Of a DNA stretch of 64,000 nt, positions 23,540 to 35,410 are shown one piece after another; position 1 is the first letter of the stretch; each line of letters starts with the position of its first letter. The DNA comes from Nicotiana tabacum (taxonomy: Eukaryota > Streptophyta > Magnoliopsida > Solanales > Solanaceae): positions 96,328,411 to 96,392,410 of the forward strand of contig NC_134084.1 in NCBI RefSeq assembly GCF_000715075.1, read 5' to 3'. The notes beneath the pieces are model-generated. The model saw only the letters and a program-made list of their open reading frames with translations, had not been told where the DNA came from and did not search any database. Position numbers and translations under genes: made by a program.

Positions 23540-24204
23540 ATGGAGAACCAAGTGGCTGATCACTTTTCTAGGTTGGAAGAAGTAGAGAAGACGGTGGAGG
23601 TAGAAGAGATTACAGAGACTTTCCTGGAGGAACAATTGTTGGCCACGAGCCTTGAGGTAGCACCATGGCATGAAGATATTTCAAACTACTTGGCAAGTGG
23701 TATTATCCCCTATGACCTTTCCTCTGCCCAAAAAAAAATCTTTCATGACTGTCGCATGTATTACTAGGATGAGCCTTATCTATTCAGGATTTGTGTTGAT
23801 AACATAATCGGAGACGTATCCCCGAGATAGACCAATTTCCTATTCTGCAGGCGTGTCACGCATCCCCATATGGTGGTCATTTTAGGGGAGTAAGGATAGT
23901 TGCAAAAGTATTGGAGTCGGGCTTCTATTGGCCGACAATGTTCACAGATACATACCATTGGGTGAAGGGTTGTGATAAATTCCAACGGACTGAGAATATT
24001 TCTTGCCGACATGAGATGCTCATGAACCCAATTCAGGAAGTGGAACTATTTGACGTATGGGAAATCGATTTCATGGGGCCTTTCATCAGCTCATATGGCA
24101 ACAGGTATATACTTGTAGCTTTGGACTATGTGCCAAAATGGGTAGAAGTTATGGCACTCCCTACAAATGATGCAGAGGTTGAAAAATTACCTAGGAATGA
24201 GTGA
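23540..24204 (+). pseudogene. Athila integrase, truncated after the first catalytic Asp
   Basis: Begins with the NQVADHFSRLE linker (23540-23580). The zinc-binding part near 23848-24000 shows [10 protein letters not shown] for the His pair but [11 protein letters not shown] where CDKCQRTG is expected, so one Cys is lost. The core retains the first acidic residue in WEIDFMGPF (about 24062-24085) and the [19 protein letters not shown] motif. Sequence similarity stops near 24200, before the second Asp and the Glu, and the next recognisable sequence is the post-pol spacer. A deletion has removed the second half of the enzyme. Confidence 0.85.
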
Positions 24205-25554
24205 CGGAAAAAGAGAGAAAGATATGATACAATTGAACGAACCTTAATATGTGAGTGAAGTATAATCCGGAAAGTCTGCGTCGTGCTGTGATGTTAAATC
24301 AGGCGCTTCGTAGGAGGCAACCCATTGTAATATTGTATTCGTCATGCCATGATGTTAATTAAGGTGCTCGTTGGGAGGCAACCCTATTCATTATTTATTT
24401 TAACATAACTAGAATTTTTCCTTTAGGTTTTAGGCACTAACATATTTGTATGCAGTACCAGTAGACCGAGCAGGAGACCTCGCAGTGCTAGGTTCCTAGC
24501 GCGCTTGGCCAGGCTGCATGGCTCGCATCGTTAAGTATCCTTTGTGTGTTGAAGCTCGCCTAGCGAGGGGTATAGAGAGTTGGATCTCGCGGAATCCCTT
24601 CGCGCCGCATGCCTCTCAGCTAGCATTTGAGCTTGCCTCGCAAGGTAAGTGGATTGGGTCCGCCTTCGCGTCGCCAGGTAAGTTTTATTCTTTTAGTTTC
24701 CTTTTGTTTTGTTTCTACTAAATTGTTCCCTTAAAAAATAAAAAATTTAAAAAATTAAAAAAAAAACAACATAAAAAACCACCGAAGACAAACACCTAAA
24801 AAGAAAAAAAGACTCCCATGCCTCAAAAACACACTGCCCGCCCCAAAATGTTCTTCTCTATTGCCCGCCCCAATTTCCCTCTCCCCCTCCCACACAAACC
24901 CCATTGAAGACAAGTATTCCTCCATTCGTTCACTCAATTGCAACATCAATTCACGAACAATCCCTCCTCCTAAGCATCTAAGGTATGGTTTCTAACTCTT
25001 TTCTTTGCCAAATTTCAAATTGTGTAAAGGCATGGAATTGGATAACTTTTATTTTTGTTCTTTATAGTAACAATTTGTTTGTCCTACACCCATAACTCCA
25101 TGGAAATGATATTGTTGTTGTGTGCAAAAGTGGTAGCACGAAATTCCCAAGCCGATTTGGGAAGGTGAGGCAATCCATCATTCCTACAAGCATTTCCATG
25201 GCACTAGTGCATGCTAAGTATTTATCAAAATGCCTCAAAGGCAGTCTTTGTCCCTATTGGAGCCCAAGTCTCCGGGATTGTAATACTAGTGATATGCCGC
25301 CGTGCACCACTTGGAATTTTAAGTGTGGGGTGGCTCACCAGTAGCTCTATACTTCAAAATTGTAGATGACATCTTTGTGTTATTGCTTGAATTTCATGCT
25401 AAAAGAATGAGATGAAGTCTGAGTAGCCTCGAAAATTGTTGAACATCATGTGATGAACTCTTAAGTGTGGGGTTACAAGACCATGTTTTGAAATGTTGCA
25501 ATGCGTCTAAAACTGATCAATGTTCACTTGTGTAGGTACGAACTTGCCTTCAAA
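24205..25554 (+). other. Athila spacer between pol and the third ORF
   Basis: About 1.35 kb non-coding. It includes a 61-bp period duplication at 24280-24384 (TGATGTTAA ... GGAGGCAACCC twice), a CpG-rich block at 24490-24680 with CTCGCctaGCGAG, an A-rich tract at 24725-24780 and a pyrimidine-rich run at 24835-24960. Such a spacer is typical of Athila elements. Short frames here are not convincing genes. Confidence 0.55.
24280..24384 (+). repeat. 61-bp duplication after pol
   Basis: Units 24280-24323 and 24341-24384 both run from GTCRTGCYRTGATGTTAA to GGAGGCAACCC. Related sequence follows pol in other Athila elements as far as I recall. Confidence 0.7.
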
Positions 25555-26853
25555 GAAGGATACTGGTAAAGGTAAGGGCAAAGGAACTGCTCTATCCAAG
25601 GCTAAGGCTCCCTCCGCACCTCCACCGAAAAAAGAAAGGGGGAAGGGAGGGGGGGAAGCCATATCAAGTTAGGTTGAAAGAATGCAAGTAGTTGCAACCA
25701 TAGTAGCCACTCGTCCACAACCTCAGGGACAACGAGAATTTGGAATCAAGAGCATACCCCCACATGTTAAGGACTGGTACAAGCTTTTTTGGCCGACACA
25801 TATACATCCTGAGGCAGTTGTTCATGTACGTCGCCTACAAGCTAAGTATCAAGCAATTTGGAAAGGTGTTCATGATCTTAGGTTGAGCTATGTGTTTAGA
25901 AATACCAGGGATATAAATGTCAACCTTGCTAAGGAATTTTACCCGGTTTTAATCCAAAAGACCCTAAGCAGCTGGTGCCTATTCGGGGAAGGGTGATCGA
26001 TTTTTCAACGTTTGCTATATGCAATTTTTTAGGTATGCCAGATGTTCCCCAGGAACAATTGGACAACTTCATCACCAGTCCCATATATTGAGAACTGAGA
26101 CAAACTCTTTGTGGTGTCATTTCTTTGGCGGCTTGGGTTCGTGACAAGAAAACCAATTGTTATAGGAAATTCCCTAATAAGAAAATGAAGGTAGAAACTC
26201 AAGTATGGTTGAAGCTAATTATTACATGGCTCCAACCATGCAACCATGACACTCTTATTAGCCGTAAAAGGACTTGCATGTTATATTTCCTCATGACGGT
26301 CCAGAGGGTGAATGTGGGCAACTTGATCCGCTACTAGATGACCCAAGTGCGAACTAGCAAGAGAATTGATCGAATGCCCTTTGCGAACATGTTGACACAG
26401 TACTTGAGACAAGAAGAAGTAGATGAGGAGAAAGCTTTTGATAGAGTCATTCCTCCGCCCCTATTACTAATGGATATCACAAGCATCCGGGTTAAGGAGG
26501 GAAATACTACATCTTCATTGACAGGTGCTGAAAAAAATGCTCGCGATGACTATATTATGGCCCCTTTATATGGGATGTTGGACTTGCAGCTTCAGATTGG
26601 GGGATGACTAGCAAATAGTGAAGATAGGGACATCTTGGATGAGTGGTTCCCGCTCAATGCTCATGCTCAACAGTTGGTTGGGTTTAGTGATGGCTATCGA
26701 CTCCCCGAGGATGAGAATGTGAACACACCAGAGCAGTCCGAGGCCAAGCCGGAGTAGTCTGAGGAGGAGGATGAGGAGGAGGAGGAGGAAGTAGAAGATA
26801 AGGAGTGGATAGCTGCAGATGGCTTCGAAGATGAAGGCGATGACGAGGATTGA
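25555..26853 (+). pseudogene. Athila third ORF (env-like / putative plant transposon protein)
   Basis: Broken reading frame downstream of pol. It opens with a Lys/Pro-rich start (KGKGTALSKAKAPSAPPPKK), has IPPHVKDWYKLFWPTHIHPE at about 25757-25815, WLQPCNHDTLISRKRTCMLY and VQRVNVGNLI at about 26230-26335, then MTQVRTSKRIDRMPFANMLT at 26338, and ends in a strongly acidic tail (26760-26850) before TGA at 26851. The W-x-PC-x4-ISR-x3-CMLY and VNVG motifs fit the family annotated as putative plant transposon protein, found in Athila third ORFs. I see no convincing signal peptide or transmembrane segment in this copy, so the env label is only by position. At least three stops or frameshifts break it. 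Confidence 0.65.
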
Positions 26854-28420
26854 TCAGGGAGTTTTCATACCACCTTGTTTTTTTGTCATTTTGTGTATGC
26901 ACTGAGGACATTGCATGAATTAAGGGTGGTATGATAACTTGTAGATATTAGTTACTTTAATTATTTCTTGTTTTATGTTGGACTCTTCCTGACGATGGAT
27001 CTCCTAGATAGTTTTCTTGAGGGAATTAAGTCTAAAGAAAAAAAATAATTTTCTTTGTAGGCAGTCTAGTAATTCCCCCATGGTGTTTCTTTGTGTCGCG
27101 GTTCTTTTTCAAGGGTTGAACCGGGTGTAGCTAGTTTTTTTTGTAGGAGTAGAAACCATTGTGCTATAAATTGAATTGAAGCAATATCTCTTGACTTTGT
27201 TATGCCTTGAGAATAGTGAGTACTCTGGTTGTGACGCGTAGGCTCAGTTTTTGACTCTAGTATAAGTACCCTAAATCGTATAATCTTAACTTTACTTAAA
27301 TACTTTGACTAGAGTAGCTTGATAAAACAAATCCTGAGTGAGTTATGTGCCATATGTGTGTGAGGTTTTATGTGTATTCAGTGCATTGCAGTTGATGTTT
27401 AGAACTTGCCCGTGTATTTGCAAAGTGAAATAGTAGTTATGTTCAGTCTAGGAAGTGATATAGGCGTTTATTTGTTGAGACAAATATATATAGTTTACCC
27501 GCCTAATTGTTATCTAACGTAGTTAACCCCTTTAAGCCTATAATCCTATTTTTTCTAAACCACATTACAAGCATTACCCCTTTGTTTGAATTAATCATCT
27601 GTTTGAATCTTGTCGCCTCTCATGAGCACTTGATTGTTATGAATTATGTAAAAGTTAAAGTGTGAGGTGGTGGTTCGGCTTTTGAGTGGAACAAATGAAA
27701 TAAGGAGAAAGGTGCACTGTTTTGAAAAAAAAATATAAAAGCCACTTGAAGTGAAAAAGAAAAAAAAAGAGAAATAGTTGTATTGTTGTGAAAAATATTC
27801 TTTGATGGGGTGCTTTTGATGTAATTGTGCTTAAAGAAGTATGGGGTGTTACATTGATGTGAAGGTGGTATTTTGGTTCGACATAAGTATGTGCTTGAAT
27901 GTTAAAATATATGTATTAAAGTGCTTATAGAGGTGTAGTCACTCTTATATCCAAATGTATCCTACCTGACCTGCAACATGCATTACAACCAATTAAAGTC
28001 CTACTTGATCCTAGACTGAATGAGCTCAATTAGTAGAGTAGTATATTACAGGCAAGTTTATGGTGCATCTTTTGTAGCATATAAATGTTATTTATGAGAG
28101 TGAGTGAATTCTTTCTGTCTCGAGTTCCTAATTGTTCTTAAATTTATTGTGTGTGGAAGTAATCTCTTTTGTTGTGTGATGGCACTTGATTCATGAAGGA
28201 AAGGTAATGTCATAGACCTCTATGTTAGAGTAAGTGAGTGAGTTTTGACTAATGCAGGGTACGTATGAGTCAAATCTTGAGGCGAGGATATTATTCCTTT
28301 GTGCTTATCTATTTTAAAGATTCTTGGTGTGATGAGTTATAAAAATCATTTTAAAAGGTCGTGTTTGCATAGAGTGTAGTTTGATTGCTCAAGGACGAGC
28401 AACATATAAGTGTGAGGCAG
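26854..28420 (+). other. Athila 3' UTR and polypurine tract
   Basis: About 1.57 kb, AT-rich and non-coding, containing GCACTGAGGACATTGCATG at about 26898, as seen after the third ORF of Athila elements. It ends with CTCAAGGACGAGC and the purine-rich AAGTGTGAGGCAG (about 28408-28420) directly before the LTR. No long reading frame. Confidence 0.6.
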
Positions 28421-28594
28421 TGATGTGTGGCTATAGTTATATATTTTTAGTGCATTACTTACTGTATAGTTAGGTGCTTTAATTCTAAACTACACTATAT
28501 TTTTGTTTATTTGAGTTATTTTATGTGTGGGTACAATGGGGATATACTTGCGAGAAAAATGAATATTTTGGACAATAAAGTGCAAACGAAGTAG

Positions 28595-28775
28595 TGAGCA
28601 GGCGTAGCAAGCAAAATAACTCGCAGTAGAGCAAGTGAGGCGAGCTGTCTTGCTCGCGTTTGAGTGTGCGATGCCTGGGTTAAGGCGAGATAAAGCTCGC
28701 GGCAGAGCTGGCGATGCACAGGCTAAGGCGAGGTGGACACACTGTAGAGCTTGCGGCGCACGGTCTATAGCGAGG
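28595..28775. repeat. CpG-rich palindrome cluster in the Athila LTR
   Basis: Dense GCGAG/CTCGC motifs including GCGAGCtgtcttGCTCGC (28640-28657) and GCGAGataaagCTCGC, just upstream of the TATA box. Confidence 0.7.
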
Positions 28776-28858
28776 GTGTTCCGAATTTTAAAAGCCTATT
28801 TCGTCACCTTGTTGGGTTTGGACTTGGGCTATTTCATTTAGGTCTTTTTCCCTACACA

Positions 28859-28866
28859 TATAAATA
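28859..28866 (+). promoter_or_regulatory. TATA box of the Athila LTR
   Basis: TATAAATA within CCTACACATATAAATAGTG, about 440 bp into the LTR and about 85 bp after the CpG-rich cluster. A transcription start near 28890-28900 is inferred. Confidence 0.55.
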
Positions 28867-29744
28867 GTGATTAAATACCATTTTTAAGGCATTTTGGCGA
28901 TCAAAGGCAAGAATAGCACGTGGAACAACTTTTGGGGGAAAGAATCATCGAGTTCTACATTCCTTCATCTTTTTTATTTTTGTAATTTGTTTATGCAAAA
29001 TACTTTGGAAATTGTTACTACGAATATGAGTAGCTAAACTTCTAATCTAGGGTGTGATGGAACCTATTGAAGGATGATTTTTCCTTTGTGTTTGGTATAA
29101 ATTCGTCATTTAATTTTCTTTACTTGTTCAATTATATTGTTATTGTTGTTGGTTGAAGGACCCTCAATTGACTGTGCCTGTTTAATGTATGCTGCTCTCG
29201 AGAGAGTACGCGTTTAAGTAGTTGTTGAACAACACCACTTCTAACGTATTTGAGAAATCAATACGGAGGGTTTAAAGGCGGGATTAGAGATAACGAAACC
29301 TTGGTGTGATCATAATGAGCGGTAATTTAGTGCCAGCTAGCGTAGTTCGAGAGAATACGTCTAGTAAATTATGGTAGTTGCTTGAGAGAGAGAGAGAGCT
29401 ACACACTCTAAGTAGTAGAGAATACTTGGGTGAATTTATAGGAACCATATCGGGGAGATTTCGACAATAAGGGAAATCAAAACCCTATACTTTTCCAATA
29501 TTGTCTACAATATTTGCTTTGTTAGTAGTAAAATTACAGCCTTTTTGATTACCTTGCTTTTAGTTAAGTAAACAATCAACTCATTATTCAATATTTCCAA
29601 AGGTTGATGATTTAGATTCTTACGAAACTAGTGGTTGTGATTAATAGGTTAATTCCATGTGGGATTCGACTCTGGACTTGTAAATTAGATAATATTTGCA
29701 ACGACCGCTAGACATCTTCTTAGGCATAGTTGGGCGTATATTCT

Positions 29745-29916
29745 AATTTTTCCACGTTTGAAAAATATTTTTTTTTATGAATTCGTTTTTCTCAAATTGG
29801 AGAAAATTATTTTCCCTATCAAGAGAAGGGAAAATATTTTTCAAAACTCTTTTTCAACATTTTCCATCTCCACCCACCTCCACCACCCCCATCCCCACCC
29901 CACGCCCCACTCTCAC
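29745..29916. repeat. MITE-like repeat, left half, interrupted by the solo LTR
   Basis: AT-rich GAAAATTATTTTCCC-type sequence followed by a C-rich block (29865-29911). The C-rich block resumes at 32871 on the other side of the solo LTR and leads into GGAAAATAATATTTAG (32926-32941), an inverted relative of the left arm. The whole resembles a common Solanaceae MITE type with a C-rich centre; the identification is from memory. Confidence 0.4.
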
Positions 29917-32870
29917 TATAATGACCCGGTAGGTCATTTTGAGTTTTAGCCTCTATTTTTATGTTCTGAGACCTTGATTAACTCCGTTTAGTCTTTCTTA
30001 ATTTGCGGGTGAAGTCAGTGTCTTGTTCTGAAAAGTCTTTATATGCAAAATTGAAGAAAATGTGAATTTTTGCCTTTAAATGTGTTTGAGTTAACTACGG
30101 TCAATATTTTTTATAAACAAACCTGGATCGGTACCTTGACGATTCCGGTGAGTCTGTATCGTTATTCGGGACTTGGGCGTATGTCAAAATTGAATTCGGA
30201 ATTCCCTAACTGTTTTGACGTGATTTGTTGAAAACTAGCATTTTGAAAGTTTGAGAATTTACTAAGTTTGACCATAAGTTGACTTCTTAGATAACAGATA
30301 TTAAAACTTGAAATAGTTCTTTATCGCTATTTGAAATTTTTTCTGCGAAATTTGGTTCAATTTGGAATTGATTTGACATGATTCCAACCCTTAAATGTGA
30401 TTCTAGTGTTCTTGAGTTTTACTTTGAAATTTCATTCATTTTGCGGGTTAATTTGTTGATTTAGATATTATTTTAATGATTTGACTGCATGAGCAAGTTC
30501 GTATGATGTTATTACACTTGTGCGCATATTTGGTTTGGGGCTCGAGGGGTTCTGGTCAGTTTCAGACATGTTTCAGATGAGTTTGGTAAGTGTGAAGATA
30601 GCTTATGCACTTCTATTGCTGGTGTGCTGCTGCAGATCTCGCATTTGCGAGGTCTGGCTCGCAATTGCGAAACTCGCTTTTGCGAACAAGTATTTGCATT
30701 TGCAAACTATCAGAGGCCGCATTTGCGATCTCAGAGTCCCATTTGCGACTCAGTGTATTCTTGAGTTTCCTTCGCAATTGCCAATATTCTGGTCACATTT
30801 GCGGGGGTTGGGGTCTTCGCATTTGCGATCATTTTGTTGCATTTATGACTTTTATGGCTTTGAGGTAGGGTTCGCATTTGCGACACTTGTCTCGCATTTG
30901 CGGCATTCGCAATTGCGAACATGAATTCGCAATTGCAATACCTGCAGGTGGGTAAAAGAGGAAAAAAATGAGACTTAGCTTATTTCACACCATTTGTCGA
31001 CCCTAAACACTCTAGAGGCGATTTTACAAGAAGCTTTTCTTCCCAAATTTATTGGTATGTGACTTTAATCCATTTTCTTTCAATAACCCATTGTATTTCA
31101 TGAGATTTCAACATCCAATTTAGAATTTTCATGGTAGAGATTATAGATTTGGGTAAAATCGGAGATTTTTATAAAATTAAGATTTAGTCCTCGAATTGAG
31201 GTCGAATTTCGAAATAAATTAAATAACCGGTCTCGGGAGTGAATATGTAATCGAATTTTTATCCGAATCTCAGGTTTTGACCAAGCGGACCCGTGATTGA
31301 CTTTTTCAAAAATGATAAAAAAATCGAGCCTCTTTCATTTGTGGGTAGTTTCTAAAGCTTATTTTGAATTATTTGGTCAATAATTTGCTAGATTTGATTA
31401 GTTTGGAGGCTTGTTCAAAAGGCAAGGTCGTGGTTGGTTGATTGCTTGAGTTGCGGAGTGAGGTAAGTGTTGGGTCTAACATTGACTTGAGGAAATTAGG
31501 AATCCTTGAACTACATGTTATGTGAATTAGGTGGAAACGACGTATATGCGAAGTGACGAGTATATATTCGTTATTATGATACTTGCTTCCATATTCCGTT
31601 ACTTCATGATATATCTTGCTTCATACCTTAATTACTACATGCTTTATTAATTTCTACGCATAATTGTTACTTGTAATTTAGCTATTCTTGTATTATAATG
31701 TCCACTCCTTCTATGATTCCATGCTTATTTTCTAATTGCTTTACTTGCATATCTAAATTTTCATATATCTTACTTGTTTTATAGTTTTGTAGTATTTAAT
31801 GTCTTCTATACGTAGTTTCACTTGTATGAGTTGTCTAATTGATAGATATCGATGAGTTGGTGAGGTCGAGTCATTAAAGTTGCTAGAAATTCTTTGATTA
31901 ATATGTGATTCTTCGTTGCATCGTGCATTTGCTCTCTTGATGCAGAAATTCTTATAAATTTTAGTCGTTGAATTACTACTGTTGATTGAAACTGCTTGGG
32001 GAGGAGTTGCGGTGCAGCAATGGAAATTGAAAGATAATAAATTGAAATAATGGAATAAGGATGTATTTTGACATTGATAAATAATTATATAGTGGAATCG
32101 AGTTGCGCGCCACAACAGATTGTATATGTGGTGCTTGACATTGATAAATGATGATATGGTGGGATCGGGCTGCACGCCGCAACAATTTGTGTCTATTGTA
32201 CTTGTTGTTATTGTTGAGTTAGCCTCGACATTTTTATAGAAGATTATCAGTCATGTTATTATGTGCTTTCTGATGATGAGGTTTAAGTTCATTTTCATGA
32301 GTTAATTGCTTTACTTCCAATTCCTGTTTCTTTTCCTATTACTATCATTATTACTGCGTACAAGTTATTGTAAGTGGACCGCTTTAGCCTCGTCACTACT
32401 TTATCAAGGTTAGGTTCGATACTTATAGAATACATGAGTTCGGTTGTACTCATACTACACTCTGCACTTCTTGTGCAGATACCAAAGTTGGTCCTAGCAG
32501 CTTTCGATAGCTTTTGCTCGGATCGAGTCGCTGTTGGAGACTTGATGTATAGCTTCACGATGTCCGCGTCCCTGAAGTCCCCTTCCCTACTATCTTTACT
32601 GTTTTATTTAGTTTTAAAATAGTGTATTTTGTTCAAACCTTTTTTGTAGCATGCTAGATGTTCATGTACTCGTGACTTCAGGTTTTGGGTTATGTTTAGA
32701 CTTCGTTGCTCGGTATTATTTTACTCTACTTCAGGCTTATATTGTTATCATGGTTAGTATTTCGTTTTCAATTGTTAAAAGTCAGTAATTTTCTGTTTCA
32801 CGTCGGCTTGCCTAGCAAGTAGATATTAGGCACCATCATGATCCCGAGGTTGGGATTTCGGGTCGTGACA
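29917..32870 (+). mobile_element. Solo LTR of a Tekay-type element
   Basis: A 2954-bp LTR starting TATAATGACCCGG (terminal TG mutated to TA) and ending GGGTCGTGACA, flanked by identical CTCAC at 29912-29916 and 32871-32875. No primer site follows and no polypurine tract precedes it, so the interior was removed, most simply by recombination between its two LTRs. It has the shared Tekay LTR layout: terminal inverted repeat ATGACC/GGTCAT, CpG palindrome cluster, GGTATGT donor-like site at 31054, two GTTGC/GCAAC hairpins near 32102-32183 and the CCTCGTCACTAC block near 32388. The 134-codon frame at 30520-30924 is a by-product of the palindromes. Confidence 0.88.
30637..30950. repeat. TCGCAATTGCGA palindrome cluster in the solo LTR
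   Basis: About 12 copies of TCGCATTTGCGA or TCGCAATTGCGA and variants at 15-40 bp spacing, 720-1033 bp from the LTR start. The second form is a perfect 12-bp palindrome. Confidence 0.85.
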
Positions 32871-34271
32871 CTCACCTACCCACCGCCTAACCCCACCCCT
32901 ACCCCCGACCCCCATATTAAATATAGGAAAATAATATTTAGAGTACTTTCTTTTCATGATGTTAAAAAAATTTCATTTCAACAAAATGAATTTTTTTTCC
33001 CTGATGTAGAAAAATTATTTTCTTTCATTTAATAAAATGAGTACTTTCTTTTCATGATGTCGAATTTAACTAACTGTTGACAAAAATAATAATCAAACAT
33101 GAAAATTTTTTGAAAATAAAAAAGAAACACAGTATCAAAACAAGAAAAAAAACAAATAAAATTTATATAAATAAAATAAAGGATGGATACTAAGCTATTT
33201 TTTAGGTATCACAATAAAATGAAAGAAAATGCTCGTTTATTGAAATGAAAGAAAATGCCTTTTTTACAACTTGAAAAGAAAAATATTCTTTTTGTTGAAT
33301 AAAAGAAAATACTTTTTCTACCAAAGGAAAAGAAAGTACTTATTTTGGGATTTTTTTTATTGAAACAAAAGAAATACTTTTTTTACTGCACGAAAAGAAA
33401 ATACTCCTTTTGAGATGTCCGAACTCTGCACTATGGCCCATAGGGATTGACATTTTGCTTCACTTTTATCATTTTTCTCTTTGTTCTTCTTCTTTGTATT
33501 TGTTGACATCCCAATATGGTTTTCTTGGTTACATTTTCTATAAGTATAAATTTGGAAGCAAGTTGACACATAAAGCTAAATGATAAAAATATGAACAAAT
33601 TATTGAATTAAAAATAAAGCAAAATAAATTTGAGAGCAGCGAAGGGAACAAAATATGATCTATTTAATGAGATAAGTGGAATTTAAGATAAAACAAGTAG
33701 AAGACCCTTTTCAATTTAAAATATGATAATTCACGTCCTTACCCAATACAGATATCGATTTTATGAATTTAAAAGTAAATTGCTCAACTTAAATTGCATA
33801 TGCTTCACAATCACTTTGAGCTTAAAAATTTACAATTTCGTTTTCTTCTTCACGAGTTTTTTGGGTTATTTGATTTTTTTCGCGTTTCTAAATCTACAAT
33901 CGGTACATGGAAATTATCTTGTAATTATATAGTATTTGCACATGGATGTATTATTAATTTGCAGAGATCTATTTTCATTTTAAAAAAACATATAGGTTTA
34001 TTGTAGTCATATGAATTTGTATTGCCTTTTTTTTGGTTTTCTAATTAAAAAGCAAATATATATATACACATCTCTATAACAGCCTCGTTTGTTCCGAATA
34101 TTTTTAGATGTTATAGCGAATTGTTGTTTTAGAAAAGATATATTATAATAGAACACGAGATTTAAAGATATATTATAATAGAACACGAGATTTGGTTCGG
34201 CAAAAATTTATCTTTTATAGAGAAGTCTTGTTATATAAGAATATTGTTATAACCCCCTGCACCCCCCCCCC

Positions 34272-34315
<44 letters not shown>

Positions 34316-34352
34316 AGGTAAGAAGAGAGGGTGTTGGTATATGATGGTTTAT
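32871..34352. other. AT-rich intergenic sequence
   Basis: After the right half of the MITE-like repeat (to about 33030) this is AT-rich DNA with A-runs and repeated AAAGAAAATACTTTTT-like motifs (33230-33410). A direct repeat of TATTATAATAGAACACGAGA at about 34140 and 34168 occurs before the microsatellite. No gene seen; frames at 33357-33569, 33723-33932 and 33794-34006 are short and unrecognised. Confidence 0.5.
34262..34313. repeat. (C)12 - (AT)n microsatellite
   Basis: A run of 12 C (34262-34273) followed by about 19 AT/TA dinucleotides to 34313, 40 bp before the LTR at 34353. Spurious frames arise from it. Confidence 0.95.
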
Positions 34353-35084
34353 TATGATGACCCGATAGGACATCTCATATTTTAAAAACCAATTCAGTGT
34401 TCTCAAGCCTTAAATATCTCATTTTAGCCGTACTCGAATTATGTGCATGGTCGGGTGTTTTCCTGGACGACTTATATGTTAAAAACTGATAAAAATAAGA
34501 TTTTTTGCCTTAAAAATTAATTTGAGTTGATTTAGGTCAATATTTTGAGCAAACAAAACTGGATCTGTATTTTGACGGTCCTGATGGGTCTGTATCGTAA
34601 TTTGAGACCTGGGCGTATGTCCGAAATCAAATTCTGAGGTCTCTAGCTCGAGATATGGATTTTTAATAAAAATTAAAGTTGGAAAGTATAATTATTTTAA
34701 GAATTTGATCAATGTTTGGTCTTGTTGATACCGGGTTTGTATTTTGGTTCCGGACCCGGTACAGGTCCATTATTATATTTATCACTTGTCTGTGAAATTT
34801 GGTAAGAAATGGAGTTGGTTTGACGTGATTCGGACGTTCGATTGTGAAAATAAATGTTTTAAAGCTTTCTTGAAAATTTCACTTGATTTGGTATTCAGTT
34901 AGTAGTTCTAGGTGTTATTTGGGTGATTTGATCACGCGAGCAAGTTCGTATGATGTTTTTGAACTTGTATACATGTTTGGTTTGGAGCCCCGAGGGCTCG
35001 AGTGAGTTTCAGATAGGCTACTGAGTGTTTTGGAACTTGGAAAAATTTGATGTTTTGCTGCAACTGATATCTGATGTGTTCTTC

Positions 35085-35410
35085 TTCGCGTTCGCAAAGG
35101 TACGCGAACGCGAAGAGTGAACTGGATGGGGGAAGGTTTTATTCTTCGCGAACGTGAAAGCTAGGTTGCGAATGTTGAGTGATAGAGGCCTTACCTTTCG
35201 CGAACGCGACTAGCCATCGCAAATGCGTAGCTTTAGGGACCTGCGGGAGGGACAGTCATCTCTTCATCGCGAGCACGGGCTCGCAAATGCGAAGGCCAGA
35301 GGTGAGTAGCCTTCGCGAATGCGAGGAGGGACTCACGAGCGCAAAAGCCACTAGGGCTGCTGCTCTTCGTGAATGCATCAGTGTTCACGAGAACGCGATA
35401 AACACTGACG
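35085..35410. repeat. TTCGCGAACGCG palindrome cluster
   Basis: About 12 copies of a TTCGCGAACGCGA or TCGCAAATGCGA type unit at offset 732-1057 of the LTR, the same place as the TCGCAATTGCGA cluster of the solo LTR but with a different core. Confidence 0.85.

Larger units (their letters stand above)
19981..29744 (+). mobile_element. Athila-type Ty3/gypsy element, 5'-truncated
   Basis: Plus-strand element lacking its 5' LTR, primer site and the start of gag. It contains gag (partial), protease, RT, RNase H, the front half of integrase, a long spacer, an env-like third ORF, a 3' UTR, a polypurine tract and a 3' LTR (28421-29744). The ORF order with a third ORF after pol, the LCxLGxxINLMP protease motif and the CPHH gag motif identify the Athila lineage. 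The left junction at about 19981 joins it directly to the repeat array of an oppositely oriented Ogre 3' UTR. All ORFs are broken. Confidence 0.85.
28421..29744 (+). repeat. Athila 3' LTR
   Basis: Begins TGATGTGTGGCTATAG right after the polypurine tract. The 3' end contains GGGATTCGACTCTGGACTTG and GCATAGTTGGGCG, typical of Athila LTR ends, and fades out near 29744; the exact end is uncertain because the terminal CA is not clear. Inside are a CpG-rich palindromic cluster (28595-28775), a TATA box (28859-28866) and a (GA)n run at 29383-29397. Length about 1.3 kb. Confidence 0.78.

Noticed and set aside
30520..30924. 134-codon reading frame
   Set aside because: Lies over the TCGCAATTGCGA palindrome cluster of a solo LTR; no known motif.
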